This document shows, piece by piece, positions 8,831 to 17,040 of a stretch of 64,000 bases of DNA (position 1 is its first letter; the number at the start of each line of letters is the position of its first letter). The stretch covers positions 434,001 through 498,000 of the forward strand of contig NZ_VKCZ01000020.1 of NCBI RefSeq assembly GCF_009299835.1, written 5' to 3'. The notes under the pieces were generated by a model, which worked only from the letters and a program-made list of their open reading frames with translations, ran no database searches and was not told where the DNA came from. The DNA comes from Microlunatus speluncae. GTDB lineage: Bacteria > Actinomycetota > Actinomycetes > Propionibacteriales > Propionibacteriaceae. A program made the position numbers and the translations under genes.

Positions 8831-8851
8831 TAGTAGTTAAGACAACTACTA
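8831..8851 (-). promoter_or_regulatory. inverted repeat in the guaB promoter region
   Basis: tagtagtt (8831-8838), aagac, aactacta (8844-8851): a perfect 8-bp dyad in an unusually AT-rich patch about 50 bases before guaB. On the gene strand, TTGTCT and TACTAA could serve as -35 and -10 elements. It may be an operator or simply the promoter. Confidence 0.4.
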
Positions 8852-8904
8852 GCTGTCCTTTCCTGAGTCTGTCGATGGGCAAGCCAGTGCGCGCCGTTCT
8901 CCCA

Positions 8905-8941
8905 GGGTTCGGCCTGACGGCCGGGAAGACGCATCAAGGGG
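8905..8941 (+). repeat. dispersed 37-bp repeat, copy 1
   Basis: The segment beginning ggttcggcctgacggccggg is found again inverted at about 36838-36872 with essentially one mismatch in the core. Confidence 0.7.
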
Positions 8942-9200
8942 CGGGCGGGTGTTTGCGGTCGGTCCGCATCGCGGCCGGACGCCGGTTCCGGCGGCGGCCT
9001 GCTGTCGTGTCCGACGGAGCCCGCACCTCGCCGGCCGGAGCAAACCCAGCGTCGGAATGGCTCCCCGCCGCCTGCAATGCCGACGGAACCCCCCGATCGT
9101 CCGAGCAGGCCCGACCCGACCCGTCACTCCGACCGACACCCGGCCGCGATTCCCCACCGACCGCTGCAACCGACAGGAGAGCGCGGTGCGGCTGGCCCCC

Positions 9201-9263
9201 CTTCGACAGGCTCAGGACAAGCTTCGACAGGCTCAGGACAAGCTTCGACAGGCTCAGGGAACG
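9201..9263 (+). repeat. three tandem 21-bp REP-like units
   Basis: cttcgacaggctcagga-caag repeated at 9201, 9222 and 9243; the third unit ends in cagggaacg like the dispersed copies at 33.1, 36.9 and 58.7 kb. This TTCGACARGCTCAGGRAC word is a widespread intergenic repeat type in soil bacteria (established knowledge, no search run here). Confidence 0.85.
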
Positions 9264-9382
9264 GAACCCGCCCGGCTCGGTTGCGGCGCGCCCATCGGTA
9301 GACCCGGGCTGAGGAACGAACACCCAAACGTCGCCATCGTCCAGGAGGCTGGGCGTGATCGGGATGGTCGTAGGTTGGACGG

Positions 9383-10753
9383 ATGGATGACGAGGCGAAG
9401 CGGGCCGATATCGCGCTGATGTGGTTTCGGCGCGACCTCCGGCTGGCCGATCATCCCGCGCTGAGCCGGGCCGCGGAGTCGGGTCGGGTGCTGCCGCTGG
9501 TGGTGCTGGACCCGACCCTGCTCCGGGACGGGTCGCGGCGCCGGGATCGCTACCTGGCTTCGGTGGCGGCGCTCCGGGACACGATCGGTGGGGCGTTGGA
9601 GATCAGGACCGGCGATCCGGCGGAGGAGGTGCGCGCGGCGGCCCGTCGGGTCGGTGCGACCGCGGTGCACATCAGCGCCGAGACGACCCCGTTCGGGCGG
9701 CGGCGGGACGGCCGGGTGCGCCGGTCGCTGGCCGAGGCCGGCATCGAGTTGATCGCGACCGGGAGTCCGTACGCGGTCGGGCCCGGGGCGGTGCGGAACG
9801 GGAGCGGAGATCCGTACAAGGTGTTCACCCCGTTCTCCCGCGCTTGGCGGGAGCACGGCTGGGCCGATCCGGCGCCCGCGGCCGAGGTGGCCTGGCACAC
9901 CGATGACGTGAAGTCGGAGCATCGGCAGCTGCCGGATCCGGATGATCATGAGGCGGGGGAGGTCCGGGCCCTGGATCGCTGGCGGGCGTTCCTGGACGAG
10001 CGGATCAACGACTACGAGACCACCCGTGACCGTCCCGATCTCGACGCGACCAGCCGGCTGTCGATCCCGCTGAAGTACGGCGAGATCCATCCGCGGACGA
10101 TCTTGGCCGATGTCGGCGCCGAGTCCGGCCGGGGCGCCGCCGCGCGGGAGAAGTTCGTCGCCGAGCTGTGCTGGCGCGAGTTCTATGCCGATGTGCTGTG
10201 GCATCGGCCGGAGTCGGCCTGGCAGGACCTGCGGCCGGAGTTCGGCTCGATGGAGTATGCCGATCCGGATCAGGTCGCGGACTTGATCACCGCCTGGAAG
10301 CAGGGCCGGACCGGCTATCCGGCGGTGGATGCGGCGATGCGGCAGCTGCTCGGCGAGGGGTTCATGCACAACCGGATGCGGATGGTGACGGCGAGCTTCC
10401 TGGCCAAGGATCTGCACGTCTGGTGGCCGCTCGGCGCCCGGCACTTCCTTGATCAACTCCTGGACGGCGATCTCGCCTCCAACAACCACAACTGGCAGTG
10501 GGTCGCCGGCACCGGCACCGACGCGGCGCCGTACTTCCGGGTGTTCAACCCGATCACCCAGGGCAAGAAGTTCGACCCGGACGGGCACTACGTGCGGCGC
10601 TGGGTGCCCGAGCTGGCTCACCTCGACGGCGCGGCGGTGCACGAGCCGTGGAAGGCCGAGGACGGCTACGCCGACGGCTATCCGGAGCGGATCGTCGACC
10701 ACGCCGAGGAGCGCCGGGTCGCCCTGGCCCGCTACGAGCAGGCCCGCTCCTAA
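9383..10753 (+). CDS. deoxyribodipyrimidine photolyase / cryptochrome family
   Basis: 456 residues, standard length for a class I CPD photolyase. The N-terminal antenna domain starts ALMWFRRDLRLADHPALSRA; the FAD-binding helical domain shows LDATSRLSIPLKYGEIHPRT, LCWREFYADVLWHRPE, the signature region NHNWQWVAGTGTDAAPYFRV and FNPITQGKKFDPDGHYVRRW. It would use blue light and FADH- to split UV-induced pyrimidine dimers. The start MDDEAKRADI is 20 bases after TTGGACGGATGG with no clear SD. It ends 3 bases before the convergent pentapeptide-repeat gene. Confidence 0.93.
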   Translation: MDDEAKRADIALMWFRRDLRLADHPALSRAAESGRVLPLVVLDPTLLRDGSRRRDRYLASVAALRDTIGGALEIRTGDPAEEVRAAARRVGATAVHISAETTPFGRRRDGRVRRSLAEAGIELIATGSPYAVGPGAVRNGSGDPYKVFTPFSRAWREHGWADPAPAAEVAWHTDDVKSEHRQLPDPDDHEAGEVRALDRWRAFLDERINDYETTRDRPDLDATSRLSIPLKYGEIHPRTILADVGAESGRGAAAREKFVAELCWREFYADVLWHRPESAWQDLRPEFGSMEYADPDQVADLITAWKQGRTGYPAVDAAMRQLLGEGFMHNRMRMVTASFLAKDLHVWWPLGARHFLDQLLDGDLASNNHNWQWVAGTGTDAAPYFRVFNPITQGKKFDPDGHYVRRWVPELAHLDGAAVHEPWKAEDGYADGYPERIVDHAEERRVALARYEQARS

Positions 10754-10756
10754 GGG

Positions 10757-11419
10757 CTAGTCGTCGATCACATTGAGTTGCAGGTGCCGGGCGAGCAGCG
10801 GCCCCATCCGCATCAGCTGCAGGTCGCTGATCGTCGCGCCGGCGATCCCGGCCAGGCCGTTGATCGTGGCGAGGTCGGCTCCGCGCAGGTCGACGTCGGT
10901 CAGCTTGGCGCCGTTCAGGCCGAGGGTGCCGACCTGGCAGTTGCGGAAGGCGAGCCGGGTCACGGTCGCGTCGTTCAGGTCGAGCTCGTCGATGCCGCAG
11001 TCGGAGATGATCACGTCCCGCCACTCCGAGCCGCGCAGATTGAGATAGCCGAGCTTGCTGTCGGTGATCGTCACGTCGCGCCAATTGGACTCGTACAGCT
11101 CCGCCGAGCCGATCCGCGACCGCGCGATGATCATCCTCCGCCAGGACGACCGTGGGCCGCGGAGCACCGGCGCGTCCACGTCGGACCAGCGCCCGCCGGT
11201 GAAGTGGGCCCCGCGCAGATTGGCGCCCATCAGCTGCACCTGGTCGAACTCGCAGCCGGTGAACGAAGCCGCGTCCAGGTCACGGTCGGTGAAGTCGGCC
11301 CGGACGTAACGCTCACCCTCCCGCATGTCGCCATCCAGCACGTCCCGGTGATCCGGGGTGGTCAGCTCGCCCAGCGTGACCTTGCTGATCTTGGGCGGCT
11401 TCGGCTCTTTCGGCTCCAT
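10757..11419 (-). CDS. pentapeptide-repeat protein
   Basis: 220 residues. After a Pro/Lys-rich head (MEPKEPKPPKISKV), most of the protein is A(D/N)LXX-like pentapeptide repeats: VRADFTDRDLDAASFTGCEF, MGANLRGAHFTGG, LGYLNLRGSEW, LNGAKLTDVDLRGADL. These form a right-handed quadrilateral beta helix. The role is unknown; some relatives mimic DNA and protect gyrase, but nothing here proves that. A strong nested hairpin separates it from the upstream same-strand gene. Confidence 0.85.
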   Translation of the reverse strand: MEPKEPKPPKISKVTLGELTTPDHRDVLDGDMREGERYVRADFTDRDLDAASFTGCEFDQVQLMGANLRGAHFTGGRWSDVDAPVLRGPRSSWRRMIIARSRIGSAELYESNWRDVTITDSKLGYLNLRGSEWRDVIISDCGIDELDLNDATVTRLAFRNCQVGTLGLNGAKLTDVDLRGADLATINGLAGIAGATISDLQLMRMGPLLARHLQLNVIDD

Positions 11420-11451
11420 GGCGATCACCGTACGCGGAGGGACTGACCGGA

Positions 11452-11513
11452 ATCGACCCGACGTGAGGCGATGGGGGCCCATGTCGGGCCCCATCGGTCG
11501 ACGTCGGGTCGAT
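11452..11513 (-). terminator. two-tier inverted repeat
   Basis: Outer arms atcgacccgacgt (11452-11464) and acgtcgggtcgat (11501-11513) pair perfectly over 13 bp; inner arms gatgggggccc (11470-11480) and gggccccatc (11486-11495) pair over 10 bp with one bulged G. It lies just upstream of the pentapeptide-repeat gene and just after the APH-like gene, so it probably ends that transcript. Confidence 0.55.
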
Positions 11514-11532
11514 CCCGGACACCGCCCGTCGG

Positions 11533-12429
11533 TCAGTCGCTCCCGAGCCGGTCGTTTGCGATCGCCAGCCAGTGGTCGACGGCTCCCGGCCCGTGGTGCC
11601 GGATCATCCAGTCCACCTGCCGCAGAGCGAGGTGGGCGCGGTAGCCGCGCAGCGTGTCGGCCGGCACGGCGCTCATGATCAGCTCCTCCACCCGGCGCAC
11701 CAGTGCGGCGTCGGCGTGCCGACCGGACAGGTCGAATGACAGCACGGTCAGCGCGAACCAGCGGTCGCCGCGGGCCGAGCCGTCCCAGTCGATCACGCCG
11801 GTGATCACGCCGTCGTCGTCGACCAGGACATTGCCCAGGTGATAGTCCAGGTGCACCAGGTCGTCGCCGGTGATCACGCCCGGACCGGACCGGCCGATCT
11901 CCTCGACCCGCTCGAGCAGCCGTCGGGTCCGGTCGTCGTAGTGGGCCAGGGATTCGTGCAGACAGAATCCCGGTCCGCTCTCGGCGAGGTGGAGCGAGGC
12001 GGGCTCGGCGTCGAAGTCGGCCAGCAGACCGGTCCAGTCCTCGGTCACCATGATCATCCGGTCCACCAGCCGGGCGTCCGGACGGGCCGGTGGTGTGCCG
12101 GCCAGCCGTTCCTGGATCACCACGTGGGTCCCGTCGACCGGCACGACCAGGTCGTAGCGCGGGACCGGAACACCCCTGGCCCGCGCCAACTCCAGCACCG
12201 TCGCGGTCCGCCGCAACCGCTCGCCCCACTCGTCGCTGTCGTCGCCGACGCTGGTCAGCACACTCTCGCGGCCGTCGGGCCAGCGCACGTACGCGGCGCC
12301 GACCTCACCGCCGGCGGCGGCGCCGACCAGTTCGAGGGTGATGCCATGCTCGGCCGCCAGCGCGCTGACCAGCCTGGCCGGGTCGAGCCGGGGGATGGGC
12401 GGCGGGATCTTCGCGGGATCTGAACTCAT
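11533..12429 (-). CDS. APH-like phosphotransferase (aminoglycoside phosphotransferase/choline kinase fold)
   Basis: 298 residues. The catalytic segment is DLVHLDYHLGNVLVDDDGV (HxDxxxxN brace) followed by the metal-binding VIDWDGSARGD, both typical of the APH fold; the N-lobe lies about residues 25-100 (VIQERLAGTPP is the hinge). The start is fixed by GGAGGAA 6 bases before ATG. The substrate is unknown; the fold alone does not imply antibiotic resistance. Upstream lies a 60-bp palindromic repeat and a divergent second APH-like gene. Confidence 0.85.
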   Translation of the reverse strand: MSSDPAKIPPPIPRLDPARLVSALAAEHGITLELVGAAAGGEVGAAYVRWPDGRESVLTSVGDDSDEWGERLRRTATVLELARARGVPVPRYDLVVPVDGTHVVIQERLAGTPPARPDARLVDRMIMVTEDWTGLLADFDAEPASLHLAESGPGFCLHESLAHYDDRTRRLLERVEEIGRSGPGVITGDDLVHLDYHLGNVLVDDDGVITGVIDWDGSARGDRWFALTVLSFDLSGRHADAALVRRVEELIMSAVPADTLRGYRAHLALRQVDWMIRHHGPGAVDHWLAIANDRLGSD

Positions 12430-12544
12430 CGTTCCTCCAGATGTCGTCGGGTCGGATTTCACCCCACTGACATCGGCGATCGCGGATCGCATTCCACCAG
12501 GGGAGACAGGCTATCGGTCCCGTCAAGCTCCACCCCACGGCAGT

Positions 12545-12606
12545 GATCGAGCCGTCACTTGTGCTCCGACACGCCGCCAAAACGCGTGCACAAGTGCCGG
12601 GTCGGC
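12545..12606 (-). repeat. palindromic 60-bp repeat, left copy (inverted)
   Basis: Contains gtcacttgtgc...gcacaagtg as arms around acgccgccaaaac. Its reverse complement matches 16075-16136 at all but about three positions. It ends 28 bases before the APH-like gene at 12635. Confidence 0.85.
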
Positions 12607-12634
12607 GGTTTGGGCGGGGTGTCAGGATGCGGGG

Positions 12635-13675
12635 ATGGGTTCAGACGTCTGGGTCGGACGGGTCGATCTGACGCGGGAATGGACGAGCGCGGAGTGGCGC
12701 GCGGCGGCCGAGGCCTGGATCGGCGAGCGGCTGGCCGAAGCCGGCATCGTGATCACCGGACCGATCGAGCAGCCGCGGGTGCGGCCCTGGTCGACTCAGC
12801 TCAAGGTGCCGACCGACCGCGGCCCGTACTGGTTCAAGGAGAACAACCCGGCCATGCGGTTCGAGGCCGAACTGGTCGCCGAGATCGCGCGGCTGGCACC
12901 GGAGCGGGTGATCGTCCCGGTTGCCGTCGAGCCCGGCCGCGGCTGGATGCTGGGCCCACACGGCGGCCGCACCGTGCGGGAGGCCGGCGCGACGGACGAA
13001 CGGACCTTCACCCGGATCCTGACCGAGTACGCCGACCTGCAGCGGATCCTCGGCGACCATCGCGACGCTCTGCTCGACACCGGGCTGCCCGAGCTGGAGC
13101 CGGCCGACACCCCCGACCACGTCGACCGCCAGGTGGCGACGCTTGCCGAGTTACCCGCCGATCACCCGCTGCACGCCGACGCCGGGCTGAAGGATCGTGC
13201 GGCCCGGCACCGGTCGGTGATCCAGGGCGCGGCCGAGTGCCTGGCGGAGCTTCCGCTCCCGTCGACCGTGCAGCACAACGACCTGCACCAGAGCAACACG
13301 TTCGCGGCGCCGGCGGGCGAGGCACTGCGGTTCTTCGATTTCGGTGACGCCGTGTGGAGCCATCCGTTCGGTTCGCTGCACGTGACGGTGGTGGCGCTGA
13401 GCCGGGAGTGGAACTGCGCCGAGGACGACCGGCGGATCGTCCGGCTGATCGACGCCTATCTCGATCGGTGGGCCGACCTGGCGCCGCTGCCGGAGCTGCG
13501 TCGGCTGATCGGCCCGTCGATGGTGATCGGCCGTCTGCATCGTTACAACTCCTGGCACCGGCTGCTGGCGTACCTGCCGGAGGAGATGATCGAGGGCAAA
13601 GTCGGCTACCTGAATTCACTCCTGTGTGGTTCCGAGCTCACCTCGGAATGGGTCGCCCACGCCGGGCCGCGTTAA
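12635..13675 (+). CDS. APH-like phosphotransferase
   Basis: 346 residues from the ATG giving MGSDVWVGRVDL. The C-lobe has VQHNDLHQSNTFAAPAG (H-N-D....N catalytic brace, Asp in the usual place) and FFDFGDAVWSHP (metal-binding DFG-like). PYWFKENNPAMRFEAELVAE in the N-lobe carries the ATP-binding Lys and the Glu-rich helix. It is the first of two genes lying between inverted 60-bp repeats; the second is the AsnB/F420-ligase fusion 88 bases downstream. A role linked to that protein is an inference from position only. Confidence 0.82.
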   Translation: MGSDVWVGRVDLTREWTSAEWRAAAEAWIGERLAEAGIVITGPIEQPRVRPWSTQLKVPTDRGPYWFKENNPAMRFEAELVAEIARLAPERVIVPVAVEPGRGWMLGPHGGRTVREAGATDERTFTRILTEYADLQRILGDHRDALLDTGLPELEPADTPDHVDRQVATLAELPADHPLHADAGLKDRAARHRSVIQGAAECLAELPLPSTVQHNDLHQSNTFAAPAGEALRFFDFGDAVWSHPFGSLHVTVVALSREWNCAEDDRRIVRLIDAYLDRWADLAPLPELRRLIGPSMVIGRLHRYNSWHRLLAYLPEEMIEGKVGYLNSLLCGSELTSEWVAHAGPR

Positions 13676-13682
13676 GGTCGAG

Positions 13683-13737
13683 CAGCCGGACGCTTGGATA
13701 GGATCGTCCGGCTCCCCGGGCAAACCCGGGCCGGAAC
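13683..13737 (+). terminator. hairpins between the APH-like and fusion genes
   Basis: agccggac (13683-13690) pairs with gtccggct (13706-13713); right after, cccggg-caaa-cccggg forms a second small hairpin. They may attenuate or process the transcript; there is no T-run. Confidence 0.4.
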
Positions 13738-13763
13738 ACCACCCCTGAAGAAGGACATATCGC

Positions 13764-16067
13764 ATGATCGCGTTGGCCGGTTCGTACCACTGCGCCGAGC
13801 TGACGTCGTCGGACGGAACGATCGAGTTCAGCGGCCGGCTGCGGGGGACGGCCGAGCTCGTGGCCGCGATGCAGCAGGCCGACGCCGATGCCGCGCCGGA
13901 GGCCGGCGCCGACGACGCCACGCTGGCGTTGCAGGCGTACCGGATCTGGGGGATCGACGGCTTCCGTCGCCTCGCCGGGACGTTCGCGCTGGCGGTGCTG
14001 GACGCCGACCGGCTGGTGCTGGCGCGGGATCCGCTCGGGGTGGAGCAGCTCTACTTCCGGCGCGAGGCCGACGGGCACCGGATCCGGTTCGGCTCGACCA
14101 TCGCAGCCGTGCTGGCCGACGGACCGGTGCCGACGCCGTCCGCGCGGGTGGTGCACCGCTATCTGTCCACCGGCGCGCTGGACGACGAGCCGGCGACCTT
14201 CTTCGAGGGCGTCGAGCGGGTGCTGCCGGGCGAGGCGTTGATCGCCGAGCCGAGCGGGGTCCGGCGGCAGGCGTTCCTGCGGACCAAGTCCGAACTGCTG
14301 CGGGCCCTGGGTGCGCGGCCGGGCGATCCGGATCCGGCGGCGGAGTTGCGGCGCCGGTTGCAGGATTCTCTCGGTACGCCGGAGCAGCCCGTGGCTGTGA
14401 TCCCGACCGGGCCTGGCTCGACTGCCCTGTCCGGGTTGGCCGACCGCACGCTGGTGCCGGAATATCCCGACCACACCGAGGCGGCCGTCGAGGCCCAGCC
14501 CGGCCGGATCCGGCTGACGGCCGACCAGTTCAAGGCCGACTGGTCCGACTTCATCCGGGTCGAGGAGGAGCCGACCGGCTCGGCGGCCGCCTACCTGCAC
14601 TACCGGCTGGCCCAGGACGGCGCGGACTACAACACCCTGATCGGTGCCGAGGGCGCGGCCCAGCTGCTGCTCGGCGCCGACCCGGCATCGAATCCCGTGG
14701 CGGGCGCGGTCCGGTTGGTCGGTTCGGCGGTCCGGGGCGGCGTGCGTACGGTCACCCGGGCGGCCGGTGGCCGACGGCCCGAGCTGGCGATCAGCCTGCT
14801 GTCGGACGAGCTGCGGTCCCGCTACTCCGACGAGGGCCCGGCGCCGCTCGCCGCCGAGGCGACGCTGCTCCGGGTGGACGCCCTGACCACGACCTCGCTG
14901 CCGTACCGGCTGCGCTCGCTGGCCAAGACCGCCGGCCGGTTCGGCACCCGGTTCGCGCTGCCGTACCTCGAGCTGGACACCGTCCGTTGGCTGCTCGGCC
15001 ACGACGACGAGACGCTCGGCGCGCTGCTCGGCGGGACCCGGCAGGGGGCGGCCGAGCCGCCGCAGGCCGACTGGCTGATGCGGATCAAGAACACCGTGTA
15101 CGACGTGTTCATGAGCGAGTCGTTCGCCAACCGCGGCTACTTCGATCAGACCGCCGTGGTGGAGGCGTTCGAGGCGTTCATCAAGCGGCCGAACAGCTCC
15201 GCCGCCGCCGTCTTCTGGCGCATCCTCAACGTCGAGCTGTGGTGCCGGGAGTTCTTCGACGCGGCGCAGCCGGCGCCGGAGGTCAGGATCAAGACCGACC
15301 TCGAGGCCAACGACGGCAAGGCGCTCGACCTGGTGCTGCCGGACGGGACGTCGGTCCGGCGCTACCCGCTGCGGACCGAACTGTTCAGCGCCAGTGACGA
15401 CCTGACCAGCCGGGCAGTCAGCCGGGTGGGCGAGTTCTTCGAGACGCTGACCGGCACCGACGAGCAAGATCATCTCGCCGCGACCACCGGCCGCTGGTAT
15501 TTCTTCATCAGCGAGAAGATCGTCGCCATCACCCAGGGCCGGTCCATGTTCGTCTGGGACATCAAGGTGAGCTGGGCGGCGCGGGTGCTGTCCCGGTTCG
15601 TCGTCCGGACCCCGACCGGAATCGGCCTCGGCTCGCCGTTCACCATGCAGCTGGCGATCGGAGAGGCCGGACTGCCGCGGATCCTGTTCGCCTCCGCGGG
15701 CAGCGTGGTCGGCAAGCTGGCCGGGAAGCGCGGCGTCTTCTACGACCTGGTCGGCAACAACGTGCGGGCGATCGACGGGCCGACCGAATACTCCGCGTAC
15801 CCGTCGAACGTGTCGGCCAAGCTGCCGCCGAAGGACCCGGACCAGGTCGCCGCGGCCCTCACCGCCGCGATCCGGCCGATCCTGCCGGAGCCGTACGCGA
15901 GCACCTTCGGCGGCACCGTCGTGATGGACGCGAATGATCTTGGCCGCAACGCCCTCGGTCAGGACGTCCCCGGCGAGCCGAAGAAGTACGAAGAGATGTT
16001 CGCCGACAACCCCCTCGGCCAAGGCAGCCAACAAACCCCCCTAGCCATCGTCTTCGAACGCCCCTGA
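13764..16067 (+). CDS. degenerate asparagine synthetase fused to an F420-0:glutamate ligase-type domain
   Basis: 767 residues in three parts. Residues 1-190 look like the class II glutaminase domain of AsnB (LAGTFALAVLDA, LARDPLGVEQLYF, FFEGVERVLPGEAL) but begin MIALAGSYH, lacking the catalytic Cys2. Residues 195-505 look like the synthetase domain, but the ATP-pyrophosphatase loop SGGxDS is replaced (VAVIPTGPGSTALSGL, 210-225); the C-terminal AsnB helices (ESFANRGYFDQTAV, FWRILNVELWCREFFD) are kept. Residues 530-767 fit the CofE/FbiB-type gamma-glutamyl ligase domain: ISEKIVAITQGRS, TGIGLGSPFTMQLAI, GKRGVFYDLVG, AIDGPTEYSAYPSN, MDANDLGRNALG. An SD AAGAAGGA precedes the ATG. Probably an amide-ligase-type enzyme with an inactive AsnB scaffold; the substrate is unknown. 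Confidence 0.75.
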   Translation: MIALAGSYHCAELTSSDGTIEFSGRLRGTAELVAAMQQADADAAPEAGADDATLALQAYRIWGIDGFRRLAGTFALAVLDADRLVLARDPLGVEQLYFRREADGHRIRFGSTIAAVLADGPVPTPSARVVHRYLSTGALDDEPATFFEGVERVLPGEALIAEPSGVRRQAFLRTKSELLRALGARPGDPDPAAELRRRLQDSLGTPEQPVAVIPTGPGSTALSGLADRTLVPEYPDHTEAAVEAQPGRIRLTADQFKADWSDFIRVEEEPTGSAAAYLHYRLAQDGADYNTLIGAEGAAQLLLGADPASNPVAGAVRLVGSAVRGGVRTVTRAAGGRRPELAISLLSDELRSRYSDEGPAPLAAEATLLRVDALTTTSLPYRLRSLAKTAGRFGTRFALPYLELDTVRWLLGHDDETLGALLGGTRQGAAEPPQADWLMRIKNTVYDVFMSESFANRGYFDQTAVVEAFEAFIKRPNSSAAAVFWRILNVELWCREFFDAAQPAPEVRIKTDLEANDGKALDLVLPDGTSVRRYPLRTELFSASDDLTSRAVSRVGEFFETLTGTDEQDHLAATTGRWYFFISEKIVAITQGRSMFVWDIKVSWAARVLSRFVVRTPTGIGLGSPFTMQLAIGEAGLPRILFASAGSVVGKLAGKRGVFYDLVGNNVRAIDGPTEYSAYPSNVSAKLPPKDPDQVAAALTAAIRPILPEPYASTFGGTVVMDANDLGRNALGQDVPGEPKKYEEMFADNPLGQGSQQTPLAIVFERP

Positions 16068-16074
16068 CAACCCG

Positions 16075-16136
16075 CCGACCCGGCACTTGTGCACCGGTTT
16101 TGGCGGCGTGTCGGTGCACAAGTGACGGCTCGATCG
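16075..16136 (+). repeat. palindromic 60-bp repeat, right copy
   Basis: ccgacccggcacttgtgcac then gttttggcggcgtgtcgg then tgcacaagtgacggctcgat. Internal dyad cacttgtgcac/gtgcacaagtg. It starts 8 bases after the stop of the fusion gene, so it may also end its transcript. Inverted partner at 12545-12606. Confidence 0.85.
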
Positions 16137-16245
16137 CGGTGCTCAGGGCAATCCCTGGGCCACCTCTCCGGGTAGGGCTAACCCGACAACGATCCGGGTG
16201 ACTGCCTCAATGTGCTGACCGGCGGTTTTGCGTTGGATAGTTGAC

Positions 16246-16950
16246 ATGGAGACGCTGACCGATTTCATCTTGGGCGCCGCTGGTTCCCCGTGGATCTACC
16301 TGCTGGTGGTGCTGGTGGCCTGCATCGACGGGTTCTTCCCGCCGGTGCCCAGTGAATCGGTCGTCGTGGCGCTGGCGGCGGTCGGTGTCGCGACCGGTCA
16401 GCCGTGGGTGATCGGGGTGGCGGTGGTGGCCGCGATCGGCGCGATCGCCGGCGACAACATCGCCTTCTGGATGGGACGGAAGCTCGGCGTCGGCCGGTTC
16501 GCCTGGATGCGGCGGCCGAAGGTGGCCAAGGTCTTCGACTTCGCCCGCCGGCAGCTGCAGCACCGCGGCGCGTTGTTGATCTTGACCGCCCGCTACATCC
16601 CGGTCGGCCGGGTCGCGGTGAACATGACCGCCGGCGCCACCGGCTTCTCCTGGAAGCGGTTCTTCCCACTGAGCATCCTGGCCGGCACCTCCTGGGCCGT
16701 CTACTCGATCGCGATCGGTGCGCTGGCCGGTCACTGGGTGAAGGACAACCCGCTGCTCGGGGCCGGCATCGCCATCGTCGCGGCCATGATCATCGGCTTC
16801 GTGATCGACAAGATCGTCGGCCGGGTGACCGGGCGCCAGGTCCGGTTCAACGAGGTCGAGGCCGAGTCCGACGTCACGGAGTCGAGCAGCAAGGGTTCGC
16901 CCGAGACGCGGGATGCCGTGCCGGCGATCGCCAAGCCGCTTGAGTCCTGA
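16246..16950 (+). CDS. DedA family membrane protein
   Basis: 234 residues. DedA/SNARE-associated family: CIDGFFPPVPSESVVVALAA (family FPPVPSE motif with the conserved acid), GDNIAFWMGRKLG (G.. .YWiGr.lG), LTARYIPVGRVAVNMTAGA (conserved Arg cluster) and SWKRFFPLSILAGTSWAVY. About five membrane segments. Members act as polyprenyl- or glycerophospholipid-linked transporters. The ATG is preceded by GGATAG 5 bases upstream. A Ser/Glu-rich tail of 30 residues follows the last membrane segment. Confidence 0.92.
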   Translation: METLTDFILGAAGSPWIYLLVVLVACIDGFFPPVPSESVVVALAAVGVATGQPWVIGVAVVAAIGAIAGDNIAFWMGRKLGVGRFAWMRRPKVAKVFDFARRQLQHRGALLILTARYIPVGRVAVNMTAGATGFSWKRFFPLSILAGTSWAVYSIAIGALAGHWVKDNPLLGAGIAIVAAMIIGFVIDKIVGRVTGRQVRFNEVEAESDVTESSSKGSPETRDAVPAIAKPLES

Positions 16951-16972
16951 GCCGGCAGCTGCCGCGGCAGCG

Positions 16973-17010
16973 AACGCCACCTCAGCCGGATCGCCGGCCG
17001 GGGTGGCGTT
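16973..17010 (+). terminator. terminator hairpin after the DedA gene
   Basis: aacgccacc (16973-16981) pairs with ggtggcgtt (17002-17010), enclosing an inner ccgg-atcg-ccgg stem, followed by tcggtgttc. Located 22 bases after the DedA stop and before the convergent coiled-coil gene. Confidence 0.6.
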
Positions 17011-17040
17011 TCGGTGTTCAGGACCTACGCCGGTGCGGGC

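Larger units (their letters stand above)
8852..9382. other. 530-bp intergenic region with repeats, no gene seen
   Basis: Between guaB and the divergent photolyase gene. I see no credible protein. It contains one copy of a 37-bp dispersed repeat (8905-8941) and three tandem 21-bp REP-like units (9201-9263). Confidence 0.6.

Noticed and set aside
11533..13675. Aminoglycoside resistance genes (two APH-fold proteins)
   Set aside because: The APH fold is used by many small-molecule kinases; neither sequence shows features tying it to antibiotics.
13638..16034. Very long minus-strand open frame opposite the AsnB/F420 fusion
   Set aside because: Low-complexity Gly/Arg/Asp composition mirroring the high-GC sense gene; no start context and no family features. 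A shadow of the sense strand.
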